NCBI GenBank assembly: GCA_965279355.1
Contig: OZ257155.1
Coordinates: 3,906,001 to 3,970,000 of the forward strand
DNA length: 64,000 nt
Source of the DNA: G965279355 sp965279355
Lineage (GTDB): Bacteria; Pseudomonadota; Alphaproteobacteria; CACIAM-22H2
Direction: 5' to 3'
Shown here: positions 26,887 to 36,327 of the stretch, piece after piece
Layout of the letters: each line of letters starts with the position of its first letter
How positions within the stretch are numbered: position 1 is the first letter of the stretch
Translations under genes and position numbers: made by a program
Notes under the pieces: generated by a model
Databases searched by the model: none
Seen by the model: the letters and a program-made list of their open reading frames with translations, nothing else
Told to the model about the DNA's origin: nothing

Positions 26887-28038
26887 ATGAAGCTCGCCGT
26901 ACTGAAAGAGCGCCGCTTCGGGGAAGCGCGTGTTGCCGCATCGCCCGATACGGTGAAGCGCCTGAAAGGCCTTGGCCTCGATGTGGCGATCGAGACCGGC
27001 GCCGGCGACGGGGCCTCGTTCACCGATCAGGCCTTTATCGATGCCGGCGCGACGATCGCGCCCGATGCCGCGTCTTGCCTTGCTGACGCGGATATCATCT
27101 TCAAGGTGCAGCGGCCGCTGACCCAGGCCGAAGGCGGTTTCGACGAAGCCGCCCTGATCAAGCGCGGCGCCGTGCTGGTCGCGATCCTCGATCCGCATCG
27201 CCAGCGCGATCAGCTCGCCGATTACGCCGCAAAGGGCATTCAGGCCTTTGCCATGGAACTGATGCCGCGCATCACCCGTGCGCAGAGCATGGACATCCTG
27301 TCGAGTCAGTCGAACCTCGCTGGCTATAAGGCTGTCGTCGATGCGGCCGGGGAATTCGGTCACGCCTTTCCGATGATGATGACGGCGGCCGGCACCGTGC
27401 CGCCGGCGCGCGCCATGATCTTCGGTGTCGGCGTCGCCGGACTGCAGGCGATCGCGACGGCGCGCCGCCTCGGGGCCATCGTCTCGGCAACCGATGTGCG
27501 GCCGGCGACCAAGGAACAGGTCGAAAGCCTCGGCGCGACCTTCGTCGCTGTCGTCGATGAAGAGTTCCAGCAGGCGCAGACGGCGGGCGGCTATGCCAAG
27601 GAAATGTCCGATGGCTACAAGCAGAAGCAGGCGGCGCTGATCGCCGAAACGATCAAAAAGCAGGACATCGCGATCTGCACCGCGTTGATACCCGGCCGTC
27701 CAGCGCCGGTGCTGATCACCGAAGAGATGGTGAAGACGATGAAGCCGGGATCGGTGATCGTCGATCTCGCGGTTGAGTCGGGCGGCAATTGCCCGCTTTC
27801 GGAAGTCGGCAAGGTCGTCGTGAAGCACGGCGTGAAGATCGTCGGCCATGCCAACTATCCCAGCCGCATCGCCGCCGACGCCAGCGCGCTCTATGCGCGG
27901 AACCTGTTCAACTTCATCAGCCTAATCGTCGACAAGAAGGAAGGCGGCCTCAAGATCGATCCCGCCGACGACATCATCAAGGGCACGCAGCTCACCCGCG
28001 ACGGTGCCATTGTGCACGCCGCGTTCGCGAACGCCTGA
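26887..28038 (+). CDS. pntAA: NAD(P) transhydrogenase subunit alpha, part 1 (dI domain)
   Basis: 383 residues. NAD(H)-binding peripheral subunit of proton-translocating transhydrogenase, which reduces NADP+ with NADH using the proton gradient. An alanine dehydrogenase/PNT N-terminal domain (MKLAVLKERRFGEARVAASPD) is followed by the Rossmann part with GVGVAGLQAIATARRLGA and the mobile-loop-like region. It is first of three genes pntAA-pntAB-pntB, the split arrangement known from Rhodospirillum rubrum. Confidence 0.95.
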   Translation: MKLAVLKERRFGEARVAASPDTVKRLKGLGLDVAIETGAGDGASFTDQAFIDAGATIAPDAASCLADADIIFKVQRPLTQAEGGFDEAALIKRGAVLVAILDPHRQRDQLADYAAKGIQAFAMELMPRITRAQSMDILSSQSNLAGYKAVVDAAGEFGHAFPMMMTAAGTVPPARAMIFGVGVAGLQAIATARRLGAIVSATDVRPATKEQVESLGATFVAVVDEEFQQAQTAGGYAKEMSDGYKQKQAALIAETIKKQDIAICTALIPGRPAPVLITEEMVKTMKPGSVIVDLAVESGGNCPLSEVGKVVVKHGVKIVGHANYPSRIAADASALYARNLFNFISLIVDKKEGGLKIDPADDIIKGTQLTRDGAIVHAAFANA

Positions 28039-28047
28039 GGGGGCATC

Positions 28048-28452
28048 ATGGATCCCGCATCGCTCACCAATTCCGCCGCACAGGTCGCCAACGAGGCGGC
28101 GGCCCTCGCGGCCAAGGCCCGCGTGCTTGCCGAACAGACGGCGCTGCTGTCGCATGCCGAAGGCGGCGGGGTCGACATCCTCACCATGGGGATCACTGTG
28201 TTCGCGCTGGCGTGTTTCGTCGGCTACTACGTGGTCTGGCGGGTGACGCCGGCGCTGCACTCGCCGCTGATGGCCGTCACCAACGCCATCTCCAGCGTCA
28301 TCATCGTCGGCGCGCTGCTCGCTGCCGGCGCATCACAGGTCGGTGTCTCGGAATGGATGGGCCTTGCTGGTGTTGTGTTGGCCTCGGTCAACATCTTCGG
28401 CGGGTTCGTCGTGAGCCAGCGCATGCTCTCCAAGTTCAAGAAGAAGGGCTGA
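28048..28452 (+). CDS. pntAB: NAD(P) transhydrogenase subunit alpha, part 2 (membrane)
   Basis: 134-residue membrane subunit. After an Ala-rich N-terminus, three or four TM helices occupy residues 45-125 (LTMGITVFALACFVGYYVVWRV, AISSVIIVGALLAAGA, MGLAGVVLASVNIFGGFVVS), giving half of the proton channel. It starts 9 bases after pntAA with a GAGGGGG site. Confidence 0.93.
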   Translation: MDPASLTNSAAQVANEAAALAAKARVLAEQTALLSHAEGGGVDILTMGITVFALACFVGYYVVWRVTPALHSPLMAVTNAISSVIIVGALLAAGASQVGVSEWMGLAGVVLASVNIFGGFVVSQRMLSKFKKKG

Positions 28453-28462
28453 GGCGCGCACC

Positions 28463-29857
28463 ATGACCGAGAATCTCTCAGCCCTTCTTTATCTCGTCGC
28501 CGCCATCTGCTTCATCATGTCGCTGCGTGGACTGTCATCGCCCGAGACGTCGCGCTCCGGTAACATCTACGGCATCGTCGGCATGGTGATCGCCATCGGC
28601 ACGACCCTGGCGATGCCGGCGATGGGCAATTACGGCAAGATCATCATCGCGATCGCAATCGGCGGCGCCATCGGCACGTTCATCGCGCTGCGCATCCAGA
28701 TGACGGCCCTGCCGCAGTTGGTGGCGGCGTTCCACTCTCTGGTCGGTCTTGCCGCCGTCTTTGTCGCGGCGGCGGCGCTCTATTCACCGGAATCCTTCGG
28801 CATCGGTGTGACCGGCAATATCAAGACGGCCAGCCTCATCGAAATGGCGATCGGCACCGCCATCGGCGCCATCACCTTCACCGGCTCGATCGTCGCCTTT
28901 GCCAAGCTGCAGGCGCTGATCACGGGATCGCCGCTGATTTTCCCGATGCAGCATCCGATCAACGCAGCGCTGGGCATTCTCATCGTCGTGGTCGGCGCGT
29001 GGTTTGCCGCGACCGGCAATCTCGGCGCGTTCTGGATTCTTGTCGGACTGTCACTGGCGCTCGGCCTGCTGCTGATCGTTCCGATTGGCGGCGCCGACAT
29101 GCCCGTCGTGATTTCGATGCTGAATTCCTATTCCGGCTGGGCGGCAGCGGGCATCGGCTTCACCCTGCACAACAACGCGCTGATTGTGACCGGCGCTCTG
29201 GTCGGCTCATCAGGCGCGATCCTCAGCTACATCATGTGCAAGGGGATGAACCGCTCCATCTTCAACGTGATCCTGGGCGGGTTCGGCACCGATAGCGGTG
29301 CCGCAGCCGCGGGCGGCGCCAAGGAAGCGCGGCCGGTGAAGGCCGGTTCGGCCGAAGACGCCGCCTTCATCATGAAGAATGCGAGCTCGGTGATCATCGT
29401 GCCGGGCTATGGCATGGCGGTTGCGCAGGCGCAGCATGCGTTGCGCGAAATGGGCGATCTTCTCAAGAAGGAAGGCGTCACGGTCCGCTACGCGATCCAT
29501 CCGGTCGCCGGCCGTATGCCGGGACACATGAACGTGCTGCTTGCCGAAGCGAACGTGCCTTACGAGGACGTGCTGGAGCTGGAGGAGATCAATCGCGACT
29601 TCGCGCAGACCGACGTGGTCTACGTGATCGGCGCCAACGACGTCACAAATCCCGCCGCCAAGACCGATCCGCAATCACCGATCTTCGGCATGCCGATCCT
29701 TGACGTCGAGAAGGCAAAGACGGTTCTGTTCATCAAGCGCTCGATGGCCACCGGCTATGCCGGTGTCGATAACGAACTGTTCTTCCGCGACAACACGATG
29801 ATGCTGTTCGCCGATGCCAAGCACATGACGGAAGAAATCTGTAAGGCGCTGGCTTAA
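28463..29857 (+). CDS. pntB: NAD(P) transhydrogenase subunit beta
   Basis: 464 residues. About nine TM segments fill residues 5-265, and a C-terminal NADP(H)-binding dIII domain follows (VIIVPGYGMAVAQAQHALREM, then YAIHPVAGRMPGHMNVLLAEANVPYE and VIGANDVTNPAAK). It completes the proton-pumping transhydrogenase, the usual source of NADPH in alphaproteobacteria. It starts 10 bases after pntAB and converges with the epimerase gene. Confidence 0.95.
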   Translation: MTENLSALLYLVAAICFIMSLRGLSSPETSRSGNIYGIVGMVIAIGTTLAMPAMGNYGKIIIAIAIGGAIGTFIALRIQMTALPQLVAAFHSLVGLAAVFVAAAALYSPESFGIGVTGNIKTASLIEMAIGTAIGAITFTGSIVAFAKLQALITGSPLIFPMQHPINAALGILIVVVGAWFAATGNLGAFWILVGLSLALGLLLIVPIGGADMPVVISMLNSYSGWAAAGIGFTLHNNALIVTGALVGSSGAILSYIMCKGMNRSIFNVILGGFGTDSGAAAAGGAKEARPVKAGSAEDAAFIMKNASSVIIVPGYGMAVAQAQHALREMGDLLKKEGVTVRYAIHPVAGRMPGHMNVLLAEANVPYEDVLELEEINRDFAQTDVVYVIGANDVTNPAAKTDPQSPIFGMPILDVEKAKTVLFIKRSMATGYAGVDNELFFRDNTMMLFADAKHMTEEICKALA

Positions 29858-29863
29858 CCGGCG

Positions 29864-30988
29864 TTACGCCGGGCGATACTCTTTGATCGCATCCGGGTCC
29901 GGCACGATGCCGAGGCCCGGACCGGATGGCAGCGCAAACGCACCATCGACCGGTGCCAGCGGCGCTTTCACCAGCTCAGTCTTCAGATAGTGATTGGTCG
30001 GCGTGACCGCCCAGTCGAGCGTGGCCGCCGCCGCCGCTGAATGCAGCAGTGCTGCGGTGCCGAGGCTGCTCTCGGCGATCTTGCCCGGCAGATTCACTTT
30101 CCAGCCGTGCGCGGCGCAGGCTTCCGTTGCCGCGTGAACGGCTGCGATGCCGCCGAGCTTCACCGGGCGTAACGCAGCGCCCCGTCCGGCTTTGAGTTTT
30201 GCCTGGGCCGCGATATCGGCCACGGCGTGGATGCCTTCGTCGACACAGACCGGCATCGGGACGGCAGCCGTCACCCGCGCCATGCCGTCGAGGTCTTTGG
30301 CGGGCAGCGGCTGCTCGAAATAGGCAACCTCGAGTGCTGCCGCGCGCTTGCCGTAGGCGATGGCGCGGTCTTCATCCATGGTACCGTTGGCATCGGCGTA
30401 GAGAGTGCATTCCGGGCCGATGACATCGCGCACCGCGAGCGTCGCGCGGAGATCGTCCTCAAGCGAGCGCGACCCGACCTTGAGCTTGAACACGCGATAA
30501 CCGGCGTGGCGTTGGAGCGCTGCTTCGGCGGCATCCTCATCGAGGCTCGGCGTGCCGACCATCCACATGGCGTCGAGATGCGTGCGCTTCGCGCCGCCCA
30601 GCAGTTCATAGACGGGGATGTCCTGCGCGCGCGCGAAGAGATCGTGGAGCGCACAGTCGATGGCCGACTTGGCGCCCATCGCGCCCGGCATCGCCGTGCT
30701 GAGGAGAGCGCCGAATTCCCTGAGATTTGATTTCTGTGCCGTCAGGGCAGGGGCCAGCGTCGCGGTGATCGCCGCCATGATCTGCTCGCCGGTTTCGCCG
30801 GTGAGATTGGCGGCCGGCGCGCATTCGCCCCAGCCAATCAGGCCATCGCCGGTTTCCATCCGGACCAGGATGGTTTCGGCGACGGGAATCTTGAGACGGC
30901 CGCCGAGGTTGATCGGCTTCTTCAGCGGCAGTTCGAGACGCATCGCCTCGATCCGGCCGATGGTCATCGCTGTGCCGGCGCGTGACAT
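29864..30988 (-). CDS. Enolase-superfamily enzyme, dipeptide epimerase/muconate cycloisomerase subgroup
   Basis: 374 residues. Catalytic residues of the muconate lactonising subgroup are visible: KxK (K168 and K170 in FKLKVG), metal ligands D199 (YADANG), E225 (FEQPLP) and D250 (CVDEG), and a second Lys at K277 (RPVKLGG). The enzyme therefore probably epimerises or cycloisomerises a carboxylate such as a dipeptide; the substrate is not determined. It begins 6 bases after panC on the same strand. An internal ATG at 30967 is an alternative start. Confidence 0.85.
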   Translation of the reverse strand: MSRAGTAMTIGRIEAMRLELPLKKPINLGGRLKIPVAETILVRMETGDGLIGWGECAPAANLTGETGEQIMAAITATLAPALTAQKSNLREFGALLSTAMPGAMGAKSAIDCALHDLFARAQDIPVYELLGGAKRTHLDAMWMVGTPSLDEDAAEAALQRHAGYRVFKLKVGSRSLEDDLRATLAVRDVIGPECTLYADANGTMDEDRAIAYGKRAAALEVAYFEQPLPAKDLDGMARVTAAVPMPVCVDEGIHAVADIAAQAKLKAGRGAALRPVKLGGIAAVHAATEACAAHGWKVNLPGKIAESSLGTAALLHSAAAAATLDWAVTPTNHYLKTELVKAPLAPVDGAFALPSGPGLGIVPDPDAIKEYRPA

Positions 30989-30994
30989 GGCGCG

Positions 30995-31840
30995 TCAGCC
31001 GACGGGTACGTTGTCGATCAGACGCGTCTTGCCGAGCCAGGCCGCGCCGGCGACGCGGGTGACTCCGCTCGCACGCTCGACCGGCTGGAGCGTTTCGGCA
31101 TCGACGGCGCTGATGTAGTCGATTTTGGTGAAGCCTGCTTTTTCGAGTTCGGCTTTCGCACGCGCGATGATCTCGGGGGCGCCGCCGCCCTTGGCGAGTT
31201 CGGCGGCGACAGCCTTCAGTGTACGATTGAGCGCGGGTGCTGCCGCGCGTTCGGCCGGCGAGAGGTAGGCGTTGCGCGACGACATCGCGAGGCCATCGGC
31301 TTCGCGGAATGTCGGCACGGATTCGATGCGCACCGGAATATTTAAGTCGCGCACCAGACGGCGGATCACCTGCAGCTGCTGGAAGTCCTTCTCGCCGAAG
31401 AACGCGATATCGGGCAGGGCCTGCAGCAGGAACTTGGTGACGACCGTGGCGACGCCCTGGAAATGGCCGGGACGGAACGGTCCGCAGAGATGATCGGTGA
31501 GGCTGCTGACGGTGACGGTGGTTTTGGCGCCGCCGGGATAAATCTCTTCGATGCTTGGAGCGAAGATCGCATCGGCGCCGGGGGCCGCCAGTTTAGCTGC
31601 ATCGCCGTCGAGGTCGCGCGGATAGCGCGTGTAATCCTCGTTCGGACCGAACTGCGTCGGATTGACGAAAATCGAGACGATGGTGCGGTTGCAGGTGGTG
31701 CGGGAGCGGCCGACAATCGACAGGTGGCCATGGTGAAGGGCTCCCATCGTCGGCACGAGGCCGATTGTCTCTTTGGCTGCCCGCCACGCCGAAACCTGGC
31801 GGCGCAGATCGGCGATGGTCCGAAGAATGGGGATGCTCAT
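30995..31840 (-). CDS. panC: Pantothenate synthetase
   Basis: 281 residues. Joins pantoate and beta-alanine, using ATP, to give pantothenate for CoA synthesis. The nucleotidyltransferase motif PTMGALHHGHLSIV (HxGH) is at residues 30-43, with FVNPTQFG, FFGEKDFQQLQVIRRLVRDL and SSRNAYLS in the usual order. No panB or panD is adjacent; the next gene is the enolase-superfamily epimerase. Confidence 0.96.
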   Translation of the reverse strand: MSIPILRTIADLRRQVSAWRAAKETIGLVPTMGALHHGHLSIVGRSRTTCNRTIVSIFVNPTQFGPNEDYTRYPRDLDGDAAKLAAPGADAIFAPSIEEIYPGGAKTTVTVSSLTDHLCGPFRPGHFQGVATVVTKFLLQALPDIAFFGEKDFQQLQVIRRLVRDLNIPVRIESVPTFREADGLAMSSRNAYLSPAERAAAPALNRTLKAVAAELAKGGGAPEIIARAKAELEKAGFTKIDYISAVDAETLQPVERASGVTRVAGAAWLGKTRLIDNVPVG

Positions 31841-31895
31841 GGTCGTGATCCCGCTCTTCAGAAGAGCCCGTTGTTAACGGCTGATGGGGCTACCG

Positions 31896-31932
31896 TAAAA
31901 AGACAATGCCCGCGAACGAAACGCTCGCGGGC
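31896..31932 (-). terminator. Rho-independent terminator of rpsU
   Basis: On the minus strand GCCCGCGA (9-base loop) TCGCGGGC forms a strong stem (31908-31932), followed by a TCTTTTT run (31897-31903). A second hairpin with a TTCG loop (GGGGC/GCCCC, 31949-31962) lies between it and the rpsU stop. Confidence 0.85.
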
Positions 31933-31969
31933 GATTGTACGGCCAAACGGGGCCGAAGCCCCAATCGAC

Positions 31970-32173
31970 TTAGTAGCCTTCGCGCTCCATCCGCTTACGC
32001 GCAACCTTGCGGGCGCGGCGAATCGCTTCAGCCTTCTCGCGAGCCCTGCGCTCGGAGGGCTTCTCGAAATGGCGGCGAAGCTTCATTTCACGGAAGACGC
32101 CTTCGCGCTGCAGCTTCTTCTTGAGGGCGCGTAGGGCTTGATCGACGTTATTGTCGCGAACGATAACTTGCAC
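31970..32173 (-). CDS. rpsU: 30S ribosomal protein S21
   Basis: 67 residues, starting with GTG (VQVIVRDNNVDQALRALKKKL) and rich in Arg/Lys, ending in ARKVARKRMEREGY. Matches bS21 over its whole length. An AAGGAG site lies about 12 bases upstream. It is divergent from def and the COQ9 gene; the COQ9 family model is even named for its position opposite rpsU. A terminator follows. Confidence 0.95.
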   Translation of the reverse strand: MQVIVRDNNVDQALRALKKKLQREGVFREMKLRRHFEKPSERRAREKAEAIRRARKVARKRMEREGY

Positions 32174-32330
32174 GGTCTGACCGCACTCCTTCCTTGCTCA
32201 ACAAGGGAATTGGGTTATGGCGATACACCCGCGCTAGCGGAAGCACCCCCACTGAATCGGGGCTTTTATCACAGGCACTTGGGCGTGGGAAGGGGTTTAC
32301 CGGGCCGGGAGGGGCGGCCATATTCCGCCG

Positions 32331-32882
32331 ATGGCAATCCTTAAAATCGCCCGCATGGGGCACCCCATCCTGCGCCAGCGGGCCGCCGAGGTCGCGGACC
32401 CGACCGCCCCGGAAATCCGCCGCCTGGTCGCCGATATGATCGAAACCATGGAGGATGCGCAAGGGACGGGCCTGGCCGCCCCCCAGGTGCATATCCCCCT
32501 CAGAATCATGGTTTTTAAGGTTTCCGGGAGCCGTTCGACGGGCGCCCCCGACGACCTTCCGGAGGCCCTGACGACCCTGGTGAACCCGATCCTGGAGCCC
32601 CAGGGCGAGGAAACCGGGCTGGACTGGGAAGGCTGCCTCTCGGTCCCGGGAATGATGGGCGCGGTGCCGCGTTTCACCAGACTGCGCTATCGTGGGATCA
32701 CCCCGGCCGGCGAGCAGATAGACCGGACGGTGTCCGGTTTCCATGCACGAGTCGTCCAGCATGAGGCCGACCATCTGGACGGGATCCTCTATCCCCAGCG
32801 GGTGCAGGATCTCCGGCTGTTCGGATTTGTCGAAGAGATGAAGAAATCATTCGAGGGCGCCAGTGACCCAGAACGAGACTGA
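32331..32882 (+). CDS. def: Peptide deformylase
   Basis: 183 residues. Removes the N-formyl group from nascent proteins. All three metal/catalytic motifs are present: GTGLAAPQV, EGCLSVPG (Cys ligand) and QHEADHLDG (HExxH). It overlaps the next gene by 20 bases. No fmt gene follows; COQ9 does. Confidence 0.95.
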   Translation: MAILKIARMGHPILRQRAAEVADPTAPEIRRLVADMIETMEDAQGTGLAAPQVHIPLRIMVFKVSGSRSTGAPDDLPEALTTLVNPILEPQGEETGLDWEGCLSVPGMMGAVPRFTRLRYRGITPAGEQIDRTVSGFHARVVQHEADHLDGILYPQRVQDLRLFGFVEEMKKSFEGASDPERD

Positions 32883-33549
32883 GTCAAACCCGACCGGGGC
32901 ATCCGAGGCGGAGTTCGACCGTCAGGCGGTGCGCGAAGCGATCGTCGCGGCGGCGCTGCCGCATGTGCCGTTCGATGGTTGGACCCAGGAAGTTCTGCGG
33001 ATCGCCGCGCGCGATCTCGGGCACGAACCGGTGATGGCGCTGCGGGTGTTTCCGCGCGGCCCCGCCGAGGCGATCGAATGCTGGATCGCGATGGCCGACC
33101 GCGACATGGTTTTGGCGCTTGACCGGGAAGACACGAGCAGTCTGCGCACGCGCGAGCGGATCGCACTTGTTATCCGGCGCCGCTTTGAAGCGCTGTATGC
33201 GCATCGCGAGGCTGTGCGCCGCGCTGCCGGCATTCTGGCCCTGCCGCAGAACGCGCCCACTGCGGCGACTTCGCTGTGGCGAACCGTCGATGCGATCTGG
33301 TACGCGGTCGGCGACACCGCGACGGATTTCAATTTTTATACGAAGCGCGGCCTGCTGGCCGGCGTCTACGGCGCGGCGCTGCTGTACTGGCTGGAAGACC
33401 GCTCGGAAGGTTCAACCGAAACCTGGTCGTTCATCGACCGGCGGCTGGCCGATGTCCTGCGCGTGCCGGAAACGCTAAGCCGTCTGCGCCGGCGCCTCCC
33501 CGACCTGCCGGGTTTTTTCCGCAGCTTCCGCGCGCGTCCGCGCTTCTAG
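32863..33549 (+). CDS. COQ9-family ubiquinone biosynthesis protein
   Basis: 228 residues. A TetR-like fold that binds isoprenoid lipids and presents ubiquinone intermediates to the Coq7-type hydroxylase. Recognised from AALPHVPFDGWTQEVLRIAARDLG and the C-terminal DAIWYAVGDTATDFNFYTKRGLLAGVYGAALLYWLED, strongly conserved in alphaproteobacteria and mitochondria. It starts inside the end of def, so they are co-transcribed. Its last bases overlap purK, which is convergent. Confidence 0.92.
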   Translation: MTQNETESNPTGASEAEFDRQAVREAIVAAALPHVPFDGWTQEVLRIAARDLGHEPVMALRVFPRGPAEAIECWIAMADRDMVLALDREDTSSLRTRERIALVIRRRFEALYAHREAVRRAAGILALPQNAPTAATSLWRTVDAIWYAVGDTATDFNFYTKRGLLAGVYGAALLYWLEDRSEGSTETWSFIDRRLADVLRVPETLSRLRRRLPDLPGFFRSFRARPRF

Positions 33550-34637
33550 TCCTTGCGGGGCAAAAGCCGCGTGACGTGGCCCATCTTGCGGCCGGGTCGC
33601 GCCTCGCCCTTGCCGTAGAGATGCAGCTTGGCGTCTGCGTCCTTCAGGATCTCGGCCCAGCGATCCACCTGATCGCCGATCAGGTTGTCCATCACCGCGT
33701 CCGAATGACGCCGGGGGTTGCCGAGCGGGAGGCCGCAGATGGCCCGCACGACCTGCTCGAACTGGCTGGTGACGCACGCATCGATCGTCCAGTGCCCGGA
33801 ATTGTGCGGCCGCGGCGCGAGCTCGTTTACCAGGATCATGCCGTCCCGGCAGGCAAACATCTCCACGCCGAGGATACCGACCAGATCGATTTTCTCCGCG
33901 ATGTGCCGCGCGATGGCTTCGGCGTGCCGTGCCGTCTCGGGCGAGCCGCGTGTCGGCGCGATGGTTTGCGCAAGGATGTGGTTCTCGTGGCGGTTCTCAA
34001 CTGCGACGTAGTTAGCGATCTTGCCGTCGACACTGCGGGCGACGATTACCGACATCTCGCGCTCGAAATCGACGAAGCCTTCCAGCACGCCCTCGATGGG
34101 CGGCGGCATCGCCTGTTTCAGGTGTGTCCAGGCGGCTTCGAGGTCGGTCTCCGGCCGAATGGTGATCTGGCCTTTGCCGTCGTATCCCATGCGCGATGTC
34201 TTGAGGATCGACGGTCGTCCAAGCGTGCGCGCGGCATCCGCAAGCATGTCCGGTCCCGCAATGCGCTGATAGGGCGCGGTGCCGACACCGATGCTTTGCA
34301 AGAAGTCCTTTTCTTGCAGGCGATCCTGCGCGATGCGGAGTACGCCGGGCGATGGGCGCACTGGCACCACGCTCGACAGCGCCGCGACCGGTTCGTAAGG
34401 AATGTTCTCGAATTCGTAAGTGACGACGTCGACCGATCTGGCGAAGGCAGCCATTGCCTTGGCGTCGGTGTAGTCGGCCTTGGTGGTCAAGTCCGCGACA
34501 TGCGAAGCGGGCGGGTCGTTGTCCGGGCACAGGATGTGGCAGCGATATCCGAGCGCCGCCGCGGCGACGGCGGTCATTCGGCCAAGCTGTCCACCGCCGA
34601 GAATACCGATCGTCGATCCGGGCGGGATCGCGTTCAC
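33546..34637 (-). CDS. purK: N5-carboxyaminoimidazole ribonucleotide synthase
   Basis: 363 residues. ATP-grasp enzyme converting AIR and bicarbonate to N5-CAIR in purine synthesis. The N-terminal GILGGGQLGRMTAVAAAALGY is diagnostic; KTSRMGYDGKGQ and ELAPRPHNSGHWTIDACVTSQFEQ are in family order. The GTG at 34637 overlaps the purE stop by 4 bases (GTGA). A longer frame to 34691 is open but only runs antiphase through purE. Confidence 0.94.
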   Translation of the reverse strand: MNAIPPGSTIGILGGGQLGRMTAVAAAALGYRCHILCPDNDPPASHVADLTTKADYTDAKAMAAFARSVDVVTYEFENIPYEPVAALSSVVPVRPSPGVLRIAQDRLQEKDFLQSIGVGTAPYQRIAGPDMLADAARTLGRPSILKTSRMGYDGKGQITIRPETDLEAAWTHLKQAMPPPIEGVLEGFVDFEREMSVIVARSVDGKIANYVAVENRHENHILAQTIAPTRGSPETARHAEAIARHIAEKIDLVGILGVEMFACRDGMILVNELAPRPHNSGHWTIDACVTSQFEQVVRAICGLPLGNPRRHSDAVMDNLIGDQVDRWAEILKDADAKLHLYGKGEARPGRKMGHVTRLLPRKD

Positions 34638-35170
34638 TTGGCGGTCCGTTTGGGGCGCTGTGCGACGGACCGCGTCTGGGCGCGCCGCCATGCATCGAGC
34701 GCGCTCGAAATAGCCGGATTGTCGTAAGCCAGCACGGCGGCGGCCAGCAGGGCGGCATTTACGGCGCCGGCCCGCCCGACGGCCAGCGTGCCCACTGGAA
34801 TGCCGGCCGGCATCTGGGCAATCGACAGCAGGCTATCGAGGCCCTTGAGGGACCGGCTCTCGACCGGGACGCCAAAGACAGGGAGTGCCGTGAGGGCGGC
34901 GGCCATGCCGGGGAGGTGTGCGGCTCCGCCGGCACCGGCAATGATGATCCGCAGGCCACGGCTTTGAGCATCACCGGCGTAGGCGTAAAGGCGGTGCGGC
35001 GTCCGGTGTGCCGACACAATGCCCGTTTCATGGGGAATTTTGAGGGCTTCGAGGGTTTCTGCGGCATGCCGCATGGTTTCCCAGTCGGACTGGCTGCCCA
35101 TGATAATGCCAACCAGCGGCGCGCGGCGTGCGCCGCGCTTGCTGCGCTTGCGGGTACGGGAGGACGCCAT
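34634..35170 (-). CDS. purE: N5-carboxyaminoimidazole ribonucleotide mutase
   Basis: 178 residues. Class I PurE: GIIMGSQSDWETM holds the substrate loop and EAHR-type catalytic His lies in IVSAHRTPHRL; GAGGAAHLPGMAAALT follows. A basic N-terminal extension of about 18 residues and a basic tail are unusual but minor. Forms a coupled operon with purK. Confidence 0.95.
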   Translation of the reverse strand: MASSRTRKRSKRGARRAPLVGIIMGSQSDWETMRHAAETLEALKIPHETGIVSAHRTPHRLYAYAGDAQSRGLRIIIAGAGGAAHLPGMAAALTALPVFGVPVESRSLKGLDSLLSIAQMPAGIPVGTLAVGRAGAVNAALLAAAVLAYDNPAISSALDAWRRAQTRSVAQRPKRTAK

Positions 35171-35334
35171 GGTTTTTGGACTGCTCCGGGAATCCGGCCG
35201 GGAAGGCCGCGATATAAAGCAAATTTACGGAATGGTAGCAAACCGTTAGTATCCTGCACCATTGATTCGGGACGCGCTTGGCTGTGCGCCCACCGCTTGG
35301 CTCGGCCATGACACGCGCGCACGAATAGGGCGGC

Positions 35335-36102
35335 ATGAAAATCGACGATCCCAATAGGGTGTCAGGACCCGGTCGTCTCGGCGGCACGGAAAAGAAATCC
35401 AAAGTTGGCGCCGCCGCTTATGCGCGTGCGGCTGGAACCAAGGATGCGCCGTCAAAGATCGACGATATGGCGTCGGTCATGGACATCCCGGATATCGAAT
35501 TCACGCCGAAGGTGAGGGCGGCCATTGTCGCCCTGATGGCGGAGGTCGATCGGCTGCGCCGCGACCTGCAGCAGAGCCAGGCGCGCATCGCCCATCTCGA
35601 GCAGCTTGCCGATCAGGACGCGCTGACGCCGGTTTCCAACCGCCGCGCCTTCGTGCGTGAGCTGACCCGCATGATGTCCTTCGCCGACCGCTACGATGCG
35701 GTCTCCAGCCTTGTCTACTTCGATATGAACGGCCTGAAACCGGTCAACGATACCTACGGTCACGCGGCGGGCGACGCGGTGATCTCGCATGTCGCGCGTG
35801 TCCTGGTGCTGAATGTGCGCGATTCGGATGTGGTGGGCCGGCTGGGCGGCGACGAATTCGGCGTTATCCTCGCCTATACCGATGAAGCCGGCGCGCGGGA
35901 GAAAGCTGCATCGCTTGCGGCTGCCGTGGCGGCGGAGCCGGTCGACTGGAACGGCGTGCGGATCCCAAGCTCGGTCTCCTGGGGTGTGCATACATTCCGC
36001 AGCGGCGACAATGTGCACCATGCGCTGGATGCGGCGGCGCAGGCGATCGAGGCCGCGGACCGCGCGATGTATGCGCAGAAGAAAGTCCGCTCGGGCGAGT
36101 AA
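35335..36102 (+). CDS. Diguanylate cyclase (GGDEF domain)
   Basis: 255 residues. A short polar N-terminus is followed by a coiled coil (about 60-92) and a GGDEF domain. The active motif GGDEF is intact (171-175), and the inhibitory site RxxD is present exactly 5 residues before it (RDSD, 162-165), so product inhibition by c-di-GMP is expected. No sensor or TM domain is present, so it is probably a soluble enzyme dimerised by the coiled coil. Divergent from purE. Confidence 0.92.
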   Translation: MKIDDPNRVSGPGRLGGTEKKSKVGAAAYARAAGTKDAPSKIDDMASVMDIPDIEFTPKVRAAIVALMAEVDRLRRDLQQSQARIAHLEQLADQDALTPVSNRRAFVRELTRMMSFADRYDAVSSLVYFDMNGLKPVNDTYGHAAGDAVISHVARVLVLNVRDSDVVGRLGGDEFGVILAYTDEAGAREKAASLAAAVAAEPVDWNGVRIPSSVSWGVHTFRSGDNVHHALDAAAQAIEAADRAMYAQKKVRSGE

Positions 36103-36120
36103 CGCCCGCCCTTTCAAAAT

Positions 36121-36327
36121 TCAGGCGATGATATCCGGCAGCAGCCGGCTTTCGACCTGCGAGATCAGGTCCTTCAGGATCAGCTTGCGCTTCTTCATGC
36201 GCTGAAGCTGGATCTGGTCATAGGGCTGGCGCTCGCTGAGACGGGCGATGACGTCGTCAAGATCGCGATGTTCCGTCTTGAGATCGACCAGTTGCCGTCT
36301 GAGATCTTCCTGATCGGGGTCGTCCAT
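36121..36327 (-). CDS. DUF465 (YdcH-like) small protein
   Basis: 68 residues, MDDPDQEDLRRQLVDLKTEH onward, fully helical and charged, ending ILKDLISQVESRLLPDIIA. The RMKKRKLILKD segment is the hallmark of DUF465. Function unknown. The reading frame is open further upstream, but that part has no family match. Start at 36327 has a weak GAGA site. Confidence 0.85.
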   Translation of the reverse strand: MDDPDQEDLRRQLVDLKTEHRDLDDVIARLSERQPYDQIQLQRMKKRKLILKDLISQVESRLLPDIIA